A DNA stretch of 64,000 bases. Origin: Stercorarius parasiticus. Lineage: Eukaryota; Chordata; Aves; Charadriiformes; Stercorariidae. The position numbers were made by a program, and so were the translations under genes. Positions within the stretch are counted from its first letter, which is position 1; each line of letters starts with the position of its first letter. Location of the stretch: positions 434,001 to 498,000 of the forward strand of contig VWZL01002577.1 in NCBI GenBank assembly GCA_013396915.1, given 5' to 3'. The notes under the pieces were generated by a model. The model saw only the letters and a program-made list of their open reading frames with translations, did no database searches and was not told the DNA's origin. Below, piece after piece: positions 35,398-45,965 of this stretch.

Positions 35398-38214
35398 CTC
35401 TTGAATAAAGGAGTAAAGTTTCCTTCAGTTACCACCTTTTCCCCTTTCCTCATATCTTCTACTCTCTCCTTTGTGTATCCTGTTTCATAAGGATTATTTT
35501 GCAGATGGAGAGAACCGAGCATAGATCCTGCACTGTTAACCTCGGTAAACATCTGTCAGCTATTCCCTCCTCTACTTTCCTCTAGTAAAAAAACGTTGTT
35601 TTTTTTTAACATGTGGATGCCTTTAATTTTCCTTCTTTGTCCTGAAGACATACTTTCAAGAGTTTTCTGCAATTCTGAGGTTTAGAAACTTTTAAAAATG
35701 AAAGGTAATATTCTCAAGTAAGCATATCTACACTCCTCCAGCTCCACACACCCCTTTAATGCTGTTAAGCAGTGATGTAAAGTATAACTTAAAATCACAC
35801 CATAATTTGGTGCCATAGATTTGAAATTAGGATTTGGGAGATCTTCCCTTTCTCTGCTTTTTTACCCTTTCTGACAGTAAGTGGTATTTGAATATTTTTT
35901 AAAATGTAGATCACATGCTGTGACTAGGTACTGGTCTCTTCTCTTTGGGTCTCTTCAAGTACTTTCACAAAGTGATTTCACACAAACCAATAAACAGTTG
36001 TCAGGGATAACCTAAGAGTGCCTTTCGAGAAATATATCCGCATGAAAGCCCTACTAACCTTATATGCTCTCCTGTCGGTATTTCCATTACAATTTATTTG
36101 CTACTTGAGGCTCAGTCCTAAGGACGCAATACTGTACTCTTGCCTGTTGTAGTTATCAGTTGGTAAACGAATACAGAATTTTGATAGAGGGCAACATTTT
36201 TTTAGAACTGAAGTTAGCAAAAATTATTATTTTGTTCTGGTTTTTTTTTTATTTTTTTCAGATTCCTGTAATTGTCTAGGAGACAGATTTTTCTCCATCC
36301 CGGCATTGAAGCAAGGGACTTTTTTTTTTAAACAGTTCTGCTGTAGAAATATATAATTATGTGTGGGTAGACTTGGCATGGATCTCTTCCCCTTTAGGGA
36401 TTTGAAGAAAACAAGCCTTTTCAAATACTCTTAATAACGTACAGGTAAATAATGAGTTCAGACCAAATAACTGTTAAATATGAGAAAAACAGCATATTTC
36501 TACTCCTACTGCTAGCCAGAAAAAGATCAGTGATTACCCATATCCTGCCAGTGATATTTTACACAGACCTCTCTACTGTTTTCAAGTGGGAGATCAGTGC
36601 CTAGGCTGATGGCAGGATGTGGACCTTATAAAGTATTTCCTGCTGAAAAGAGCACTTATTGGGTAGGTTAAAATGTCACTTAATGAGCTGGATTATGAAA
36701 AATGAACTCCTACACACTCAGGAGTAAGTGTAAACTGACATAAGAGGTCCTGATCTTGCAAAAACCCCTTATCAGGCATATCCCTGGGTCAGTAAGAAGT
36801 CTCACTAAACTCCAATGAGACTTTAATACATACAGAGTTTGTGGCAACAGGGGCTTGGCTGAAAAGACAGTACCTCAGTATCCAAGCCTGTGAATGTGGT
36901 TTAACTGTTTACATAGTGGTGACTCTTAACATGGGACAGTATGTGCGTGCAGTATGTATCAGAGCAACCAACATTTCTCTGTAGTGAATGTAAAGTAGAA
37001 CAGAATAGGCTTATGTGGAGATTGTTCCTCTTTTTAAATTAGTACCTACGACATAAGACCTCTAGAGGGGATGGCAACCACTGACCAGATTTGTTTACTT
37101 TTCGGTGGGAATTCCATCTAGGTTTCAAAGTGTTTGTGTGTATACGATGCATAAGGATGCTAATAGCTGTGAGGAAGAAGGAGGGACTGGTGGAAAATGG
37201 GGAGGCAAAGGCTGACCTGCAGTCTGTGCTGAGTGAAAGGAAGGCAGAAGACATGAGCATCTGCCATCTAGGGAAAACAGAGATGGGAAATTTGGGCACA
37301 GATGTTGCTACATGGTTCTTCAGGAGGAAATAAGGAAGATTACGTGAAAGCCTGTAGGTGCATCTTAACCTCATTTTCTCAAGCTAATGGTAACAAACGT
37401 GTACAGTCCTGAGTAATGTAATTGGAAAAAAAATGCCAGAATTATGCATGGGGTGCACTGTCAGCCCACTTGTCCTGCAAGAAAGCACAAAGGGGTTTGA
37501 GCTACTTCTCACTCAGCGTCGTGGCTAGAGCCAAAAAAAGGAGAAGTTTATGTGAGTGCTGCTCTGGTCCTCAGTTTTCACTGCAAAGGCTGTGTCTATC
37601 TGACCAAGCAAGGGTTTGTTGTTTTGTTTTTTTTTTTAAATTTAAGATTTCAACTGACAGCTGGATGTCTATCTTCAGCCAACAGGCCTCATAGTCTTTG
37701 GCATGTATTTTGGCTATGTCCTCTAACCAGTAGACTTCTCTCTAATGTTTTTTAAATTGAGGCACAGCCAATTTAACTTACTGCTTTTCTCAGTCGTGTT
37801 GTCTCTGTTTGACCATACTGGCCAAGGCTTGCAACAGTCATCTGAGACATGAAAACTGATCTTCCTGCTATTACCAATAGCCAAATACATACACTGAATG
37901 TTGGGGAGTATGACATGGCAATATTAGAATGGGTAAAATGGATTTGGAGGCACTATGGACTGGATCATTTATGATAACAAAAGTTATGGCAACCTGGGGC
38001 TGCCTTTAAGACAACCTAGAGAAACTTACATTTGGGTTTGTTTTATTTGTTTGCTTGTTTGTTTTTTCCCCTCAGATTTCCTAAATGGAAATTGTGCATG
38101 ACTGTTTGTATGTGCGTAGCTCTTAGCATACTGCATAGGTCCTACTGTAACACTGCATGTGCACAGAAGTGTGGTCAATACATCCAACGTGTCTTGGTTG
38201 TGTCAGGTTTACTC

Positions 38215-38235
38215 TGTGTATGTGTGTGTGTGTGT
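38215..38235 (+). repeat. (TG)n microsatellite
   Basis: TGTGTA followed by fifteen bases of perfect TG alternation; a short dinucleotide microsatellite. Confidence 0.9.
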
Positions 38236-39776
38236 ACCCACAGGCTGTGCATGTGCACTAGAGTTGCTCTGCATGTGCTGCTGTATGGTTGTGTTTGGCC
38301 TTCTTGGACAATGTAGACAAAAGCTGAGAGTGCTTAATTTCTGCTTATTTAAAATTCCTGGATAGAAGTAAATGCTATGTCAAAGAAAGTCCAGACTCAC
38401 CAAGAAAACCTGCCTTTAAGATCACTTGGAGACAACAGCACAGACACTGTGAAGATTGCTCCCAGAGAGCTGGAAGTATCCTTCTAGCACCTTCTGACGT
38501 TTATTGTAGACAGAAGGTAACTTACAGCCAGGTTCGTCTGCTTGTTTGCTGTGGTGCCTGTGTCATAAACCGTTCGGACTTGAGGAGTACTGAGATATCA
38601 GCCTACCCTGTTAAATTGTCCTATCATCTCCACTTCAGCGAAGAACAACTATTAAGCTGCTATGCTTCCTTGTACTTTAGTACATCTTTCTAATTAAGAG
38701 ACAGTGAGTGGTCCTGTAGTTCAGGAGGATCTTAGGAAGCAGGCAGAAGCTTCTGTCTTCTTTTGGCTATATAGTAGCTCTCTCTCTGTTCATGGAGGGA
38801 AAAAACCCGTAATTTTTAATACTTATTTTAAACTGGAAAATATGTGAGTTAGTATCGTTTTCTTTCCATATCTTAATTTCATCTTTATAGCTTCCCAAAT
38901 GAAACCATATGAATATTTCAAGAAGCAATTTCAATTTTTTGCCTAACAAATTCCTAGTAAGGATGCTTCAGTTCAGAAGACGGCACAAACACTTGTCAGT
39001 TTATCTTGTTATAAGCCTTTCCTAATTTCAACTTTCTGTTGTAGCAGTAATGATTGCAAAAGCTAGGTCTGGGTTTTCTTTGTTTTTCTGGTATGGTTCA
39101 GATGCACTACAGACTGTCTCTATCAAACTCCCAGGAGCACCATGAACTTTACTGACAGATCTTGCAACAGATCTCCCAATGTACCTGGGAACAGTGTAGG
39201 GGGGAAAAATGGGAGGTGAATGAATTTACTGCTGTGTAAAGCCTGTATGGTCACTGGTCTCATGCAATCTGTAACAAACCTTCCTTTCCAAGAACATAAG
39301 ACTTTGAGGTCAGAAGGTTGAAAAGCGCTCCAGAAACAGTCGGGCGTGAAAGTTTTCCTTTTTTGTTTTGCCAACTGGAATCAAGGACCCTCAATTGTCT
39401 CTCCTGTTTTATTTATTTATTTGCATATATTATCTATATTGCAAAACCATTCTTCTTTCATCCCTATAATAGCAGGCCTAAGTAGTTTGCTTGACCTTTA
39501 ATGGAGGTTTGTGGGAGGGAAAGATGCCAGAGCTTCTGCCCTGCTGTTCATAGCTGCAGCTTTATCTCATCTTGTGGCTCAGAAGGCTGCTCAGCTTTCG
39601 TCAGAGAGTCAGAAGTGAGGCCCCGCAGGGGCATGCTATCTCTGGGCTAGTGAAGGGATGAAAAAGGAAAAAAAAATTATCTTAATGATGGGTATTCTTC
39701 AGCTTCTCAGCTACCAGCATAATCTGCCTGGATTGGGAAAACATTTCCTGAACTTTTAACTAAAAAGAAACTTTCC

Positions 39777-39784
<8 letters not shown>

Positions 39785-39807
<23 letters not shown>
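39785..39807 (+). repeat. (TC)n microsatellite
   Basis: Twenty-three bases of uninterrupted TC alternation, preceded by imperfect TCTG units from about 39777. Confidence 0.92.
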
Positions 39808-40671
39808 GTTTTTAATTCCCTTTCCCTCAGAGTCATGAAAAATAGAAGTTAGGATAGCCTGGAGTAGGGTGCGCTATACTAAGAAATGATCTGTTTTTCA
39901 GGCATAGGTGGTATTCAGCAATGAGAGAATAAAAGATAAAGTACCAATGTCATCTAGGCAGCAAGTCGTGAGTTGCTTTGAGTGAAGGGTGAACCTAAGG
40001 TACTGTTTAGGTACAATAGTGTGTGCTTGTTTGTTCATTTTCCTGTGGCTAAAGCACAGACAGTGCAGTAGGAGCAACACACCTCTCCTGTTAAGCCAAA
40101 AAGCACCAGTGTGCATGACTGTGATCTAATGCAGTTTGTACCTTCAGTTCTCTGGGATTTCAGCAGGAATTCTGGAAGGTGCAGCTTGCTTTGAAGGGTC
40201 AGTGAGCATTATAGTTAACCCTGTGTCTTAATCATATAGTTATTACCCTGAAGTGTTTTAGAACACCAGAAAGTAAGTTTTAACGTGCCTACCATTGCCA
40301 GTTGTCTGTGGGTCAACTCTGCCTACCCATGCTTAGGCTGAGCAGTGCCCCAATCCAGCTCTAGGGTGTCATTTGAATAATGACATCAGGGTGGGTTGGC
40401 CTTTTCCTCTCTGTTCATAGACTTCTGTCTGGATTTTTGCATTTACAGGTCCACACATTTTGTTTCAAGTTCTAATTAATAGCTTCTATCTTGCTATTAA
40501 TCTTGGGGGAATTCCCACTGCTCTCTGCTGTGGTACTAGTTCTTCCATGTACTGGTACTGACCGAGAGGAATAAAGCATTCAGCAGCAACTACAATCCCA
40601 CACATTTGTTTTTTCTCTTATGTGTACTCAGTTGTTTTCCTTCTCCTGATATGAGCAGTTTTGTTACTCTG

Positions 40672-40717
40672 GCAGCTTAGCAAAAGCAAAAAAGCTGCAA
40701 GAGCAGCTTAGCAAAAG
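40672..40717 (+). repeat. 15-base direct repeat
   Basis: GCAGCTTAGCAAAAG is present at 40672-40686 and again, perfectly, at 40703-40717, with a 31-base offset. The A-rich spacer suggests a local slippage duplication. Confidence 0.85.
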
Positions 40718-40839
40718 AAAAAAAAAACACCCCTTCTTCTATTCTTTCATCCAATTTCCTGTCCACTTTATCCCTGGTTTTTAGTGTCTACAAGATTGCC
40801 CCTGTCCTAGCAACAGCAGCATTTCTTCTGTGCTGGGGC

Positions 40840-40900
40840 CTGATATTACTAATATTGCTTTGATACAAAGCTTACATCAAAGCAAATGTAGTAATATCAG
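40840..40900. other. Long imperfect hairpin (pre-miRNA-like)
   Basis: The arm 40840-40864 (CTGATATTACTA, then ATATTGCTTTGAT) pairs with 40876-40900 (ATCAAAGCAAATG, then TAGTAATATCAG). There are 12 base pairs, a symmetric 3-by-3 mismatch, then 10 base pairs, with an 11-base loop at 40865-40875. In total 22 of 25 positions pair, the longest inverted repeat I noticed in the window. The shape resembles a miRNA precursor, though at 61 bases it is short and AT-rich. A decayed inverted-repeat element is the alternative. I do not recognise either arm as a known miRNA, and strand is undetermined. Confidence 0.75.
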
Positions 40901-43900
40901 TGTACAAAGTGACACTTTCATGACCACCAATTACTAGTCAGATAATGTTAACAATTAGCTTTTAGCCACTTTACATAAAATTGGCTCAGATTGATGTATG
41001 TTGAAGGAGACATGGGGTCTTTCTTTCTGAAAATCAGTTTACCACACATGGGAACATGAAAAACTGCTGTTTAGGTATGGAGAGTGTGGACTCAATGTCT
41101 CGGGAAAAGTAACATAGCAATTCCAGACAATTATGTTTGATCTAAAGCAAAACTAATTCCCTGAGTAGAGATATTAGCACATCTTACCATGTAGGTTAAT
41201 TAGCCCTGCTGCTTGCTTGTGTAGCTTAACACTACGTGCTGCTAACAGACATTGTGGTAACTCCCATGTCTAACTGCAGTATGCCTGTTAGCAAGGTTAG
41301 TCAAAACAGCTGATTGCAAATTTTGCATGTTTGGGGCCCATGTGAGGGGATTTGACTCACATAATGTAAACAAGACTGCTATTAGATTAACTCTCTGTTC
41401 AGCATGGGTAAGATGGGAGAGATCTCGAGTCTCTAACGAGAAAGGCCTCTTTCTGTGACCCTTATTTCCTTTCCTTTCAAAGGTCTGTGGGAGTATTTAT
41501 GTAAAAGAGAGCTTCCAGGATTAGGCCTAAATTCATTAGGAACATTATCCTCCCGAGTCGTTATCAAATTAAGCTCTGTAGAGCAGCTCTCAGAATGACT
41601 TAGTATGTCTTCTTTGGAGACAAAATGTCCTCTGATCCAGCAATTCACATGTTGTTTCATCACCACAAACTGGTCAAGTATCAGTAACCTTTTGTCGTCT
41701 CATGTGAATACCAAGAACTCTGCCTGAGATAAATTTGGTCCTAGGCCATAAAACCCCCACAGTATTTGTGTACAGAAGACATTTATACATTTTTGAAGTG
41801 TTTTGGCAAAAACCCCACAGCAAGGACAGACGGAGTAGAGCAATAAGCTAGAAATGTATCATTAAAGTTACGGAGTAGACTGTTCTCTTACTGCCCGCCT
41901 CAAGAGCAGAGGGGCATGTTTGAGACTAAAATGAGGGGCAGAGTCACAGCTCCCACTGATTAAGGACAACCAAGTCTGGTTAGGGAAGTTGCTGTTGGTC
42001 AGTTTGTGTGTTTTGACCAAACTCTGGATTTGTGGGGAAATTATTGAAGAAGTAAGGTTTGTGGATTTTGAGAAAATAAAACATTTGTCCCTTCCTTATT
42101 CTAACAGTGTCCAACTCTCCTTCCCTGTACACATTCACTCTATTCTTACACCTATTTCACCATGGAAAAGCTAAGCAACTAGTGGTGGCAGAAAGGCAGA
42201 ACAGCCTTTGCAGGGGGATGGAGGGAAGAACTAGCAGACAGAGCACCAGGGCATGCACGGTGATGCCTCTAGACCTCCTGGCCCCTCAGGAGTTGCTTGA
42301 CTACCAATTGCTCACTCTGTGTGATTGTCAGAGAGTCATCTTGTGAAAAATAAACACCGAGAAGTTGGCCTCTTGCTACAAATGAAGAAATACTGCACTT
42401 CTTCCCTTTCATAAAGTTGCAAATGCTTTAGGACAGAGATGCAGTGTTGGCTGGCTGTGTGGAGAATGCGCTCCTGCCTGTACACCCATGCAACTATGCA
42501 TTAAACAGGCAAAGTTTCAGTTGCATGGATTCAGCCTAGTGTTGAAACATGGGTATTGAATTGGGGTTAGATAGGGAAACAGAGGATTTTGTGCAGCTGC
42601 AACTGCTGGACTCAGGAGCTGCTGAGGCACTTCTGTCCTGCAGGAATGCTGTCTATTACCGAGGGGCAGTATTCCCCTCTCCCACACAGCTGTGGGCAAT
42701 ATTTTCCCCCTGATGTGGGAGCAGCTCTCTGTATCTCAAAATTTTACCTATCATTTTTCTAGTCCAGGATACATCCCAGGACTCCAAAAGTGATGCTGGC
42801 AAGAGAATATTTACCATGTAATTATCCTTATCCCTCCTCCAGCTTCCTTCCCCTTCCTTCCTCTGCAGTCCCCTGGCAGGAGGTCCTGGCCCATATGGGA
42901 AAATCCAAGCGCTTTGTGGTTGTCACAGTGTTTTCTTTCCATGTTTGAATAGGCCCTGGCATAAAGGGAAGACAGCACTGCCACAACACAACACCAAAGC
43001 CATCAGTCCCAGTAGGCAGCAATAACAATTACCCCCTTAACCTCTCATCTCCAAACTGCTGGAGTATTTTCCCATTCTGCTCCCTGCAGATACTTCACTT
43101 CTTCCACTTAGAAAAGCTGAAAAAAAATGGCTAGGTGGTAATTTCCAGCATGAATAATCCAACTGATTAGGACTTCCAGTCACCTACCTGGTTCCCTGCT
43201 AGGAAACAGAAGAGCACTTTAATAACAGCAAAAGGTAGTGGCTGATTTCTGTGTACCAGGACATACAGCACAGAAAAAATGTATTTCAATCTCTAATCAC
43301 GAGGTGATCTTTGCTGGTAAACTCCATTGCTTTATATTAACTGAATATAAGGTTTATTGGTATTAAAATCTCATCAGCACATACGGCAGGAACTCTATAT
43401 TTGAGGCTTGCCAATAGAATCACTGAGGGTGAAACCAAAATGTGCAGAATTCATTCCCCAACATATTACTTATCTAAAGAACGTCCTCTAATGGATCAAT
43501 GATACTCACTTTTCAGTTAATCCATTGCACACTTACAGCACTATTAGGTATATTTTTTCATAAAGCACTGTGCTAGCAAACTATTTTTTAATATATGTGT
43601 CTATGATGTCTATATGACTTTCTTTGTGCATACCTATAATTAACATAAGTTTTCTTATATTTAATATAAGTTTTTTTCTGTGTCATTTCTTTAAGGGTAA
43701 ACTCAAGTATTTGGGTATCGCTTAGCACTAGGCACAAAAACCCGATCAAGAATAATCTGCTCAAAGCACACATTTCTCTGCAGATAAACTGATTTGGTTT
43801 GGGGCTTTAGCTACATGGGAAAGAATATGGACTAAATCCTCTAGGGTCCAGTCCTGCAGGCATTTTTACACAAGTATAATTGCTTGCAGGGCAAAGCTTT

Positions 43901-44267
43901 GTTAGGCCTAAAAGCCATAAAGACATTTACTTCAGTAACTCTATAAACAACACTAGCCAAAGAGAAATTGAAAATCATCTATAAAATGAAGACACTTATC
44001 TAAAGATCAAGAGCTAAATAAACAACTTGTTGGGTGACATCCCTCAGATTAGTGATTGGTAATAAAAGGAAAAAAGATTTTAGAAGCTTACAGTCCCTGG
44101 ATTCTTTCCACATAATTTTTCTTTTACACATGTTAAGTGGAGCCAGATTCACTGGTTTAATATCTGCTAGTGACATTGTGTTTAATTTAATACTAACTCT
44201 CTGCGTAACTTAGAGCAAAATGGCTGTTCTGTCAGACAAACATACCTTGAGATGACATCAAATCTGA
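40901..44267. other. Unique DNA, no gene seen
   Basis: No recognisable exon, transposon or strong regulatory motif. A small inverted repeat (AAAGTG, one base, CACTTT) follows the hairpin at about 40906-40918. Frames are short and of random appearance. Confidence 0.6.
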
Positions 44268-44508
44268 ATGGTCTCTGATGGAAATCTCAAGTAATGTTCT
44301 GGATTTGCTTTCTCTCAGCACATCAGGTATAGCTAAGTGTTGCTGCTTTGTAGGCAAATGTTGTTGCACTTTGGGTTATTGGGCTTGGACTGGCTGTTTA
44401 CTTCCCTCAAATACTTGCTGTCGCCTATTTTTTATAGTGAGTGGAACATACTGTAGTGTGGGTAGTGTGGACTGTGAAATACAAAGGATGTCTTCCCTAT
44501 TACTGCAT
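44268..44508 (+). repeat. Direct duplication, copy A (241 bp)
   Basis: Aligns without a single gap to 45725-45965. By eye there are 14 differences in 241 bases (about 94% identity), 12 of them transitions. The copies are in the same orientation with starts 1457 bp apart. Both contain an open frame from an ATG at 44278, but substitutions in that frame change amino acids in about 10 of 14 cases, as expected without coding constraint. It is not a transposon I recognise, so either a local duplication or two copies of an unlisted dispersed repeat. Confidence 0.95.
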
Positions 44509-45724
44509 TAAGTTTCTGGCTTACCATCCAATTTTATTGCCAAAAGAGACATTTCCAGGCTAATGCCAATTTAAATGTTTTTTACTTCTGTGAAGTAAAA
44601 GCTGAAGAAGGATTATTTTTCATGGTTAAGAGTATTCATTGCCCTTTTTAATTTTTGTTTTAGGGCCACAAGATTTTCAAGACATTATTTTACAAAAATA
44701 TAAAATCAAACCTTGCATAAAGATACCAGTTCTGATCATGGCTCTGAGCATTTAACTTCTGTTGTCCCTAGCATGGGTTTCTCCTGTTTACCTGATAATA
44801 TTTCTATCTAAAGGAAAGGCCACCTTCAAAAGCAGTGCTTTGAGCAATACACTGCTTCCATATTTCTAGGGAAAAGTGTATAAGAACTTCTGGAAATGTT
44901 ACTGGTTATTATGCATATAGCCAGAAAGAGTTAATCAGCGGCATTGCATCTTATTTTATCTTGTAGCATTTTGCACCACTGGGACCATATCCCTAATGAT
45001 TGCAAATTGGCATCAGTCCACCGACTATCGAGAGTTACAGCAGCTGAGTTTTGGCAGTATTTTCCAATTGTACATTGTATTACAAGTGGCACATTATTTC
45101 AGTGCTGAAATTTTATCATATCTGAGGAATCCCTTTGTACCTGAAGCAGATGGAACATTCTTCCTGATGTGGAAATAAACAAGAACCATGAAGTGCTTAC
45201 CACAAATCACTGTAAATAGTTACCTCAGGTTTATTTTCTTCCCAAGTCTGTGGGTTGCTAGAAGATACAACCCATTATGTGTGCAAGAACAGACAGTGTG
45301 TCGCCATTGTACTGAGTACGTGATTAATAAAGAAGCCTATTTTTAACAGCAAAACAATGTGCTATATTTAGAAGTAAGCAAGCAAGCAAGTAAGCAAGCA
45401 AGAGTATACAGATTTAGCCATATTAAAATGCTGCGGATGATCTTGAGATGACCACAGAACTCATTTTTTGTTATTTTTGAGCATAGTTATTCTGGCAATT
45501 TAGGTTCATGAGAAAGTCACCACAAGAAAAACACTAATTCCCCTTATTCTTTATATTGCTAGCTAATTATAAACATTTAAGGATGAACATAAGCGAAACT
45601 GAAATAAGATTGATTTAATTAATTTGAATGTGATTTTTAGATCTCCTACTTGATAGTTTCCTAAGATTTAATAACATTGATTTTGTGGTTTAGATATTCT
45701 TTCGGTTTTGACATTATTATCCAG
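44509..45724. other. Spacer between the duplicated segments
   Basis: A 1216-bp unique AT-rich spacer. It contains an (AAGC)n microsatellite at 45372-45402 and an open frame at 44996-45178 with no recognisable domain. No second copy of the spacer is seen in the window. Confidence 0.7.
45372..45402 (+). repeat. (AAGC)n microsatellite
   Basis: About seven tetranucleotide units of AAGC with AAGT variants; a short imperfect tetranucleotide repeat. Confidence 0.9.
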
Positions 45725-45965
45725 ATGGTCTCTGATGGAAATCTCAGGTAACGTTCTGGATTTGCTTTCTCTCAGCACATCAGGTATAGCTAAGTGTTGC
45801 TGTTTTGCAGGCAAATGTTATTGCACTTTGGGTTATTGGGCTTGGACTGGCTGTTTACTTCCCTCAAATATTTGCCATCACCTATTTTTTCTAGTGAGTG
45901 GCACATGCTGTAGCGTGGGTAGTGTGGACTGTGAAATACAAAGGATGTCTTCCCTATCACTGCAT
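45725..45965 (+). repeat. Direct duplication, copy B (241 bp)
   Basis: Partner of 44268-44508, equal in length, about 94% identical, no gaps. Similarity stops abruptly on the right after ACTGCAT. On the left a TGACAT 15-16 bases upstream of each copy may mark decayed extra homology. The open frame in copy B continues past the duplication to 45998 in unrelated sequence, which argues against a conserved protein. Confidence 0.95.

Larger units (their letters stand above)
35398..40839. other. Unique DNA with simple repeats, no gene seen
   Basis: No supported exon or transposon. It contains T-runs of 10 (36241-36250), 10 (36320-36329) and 11 (37627-37637), a (TG)n at 38215-38235, a 12-bp palindrome CAGAAGCTTCTG at 38744-38755, a (TC)n at 39785-39807, and a 15-base direct repeat, GCAGCTTAGCAAAAG, at 40672-40686 and 40703-40717. 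Open frames up to 111 codons look random. Confidence 0.6.

Noticed and set aside
36241..36290. Poly-T followed by CAG, acceptor-like
   Set aside because: Two of three phases hit a stop within a few codons, and the third has no usable donor.
38069..38316. Strong acceptor-like TTTTTTCCCCTCAG followed by an open frame
   Set aside because: No convincing donor follows, and the open frame runs straight into a (TG)n microsatellite that encodes alternating Cys/Val.
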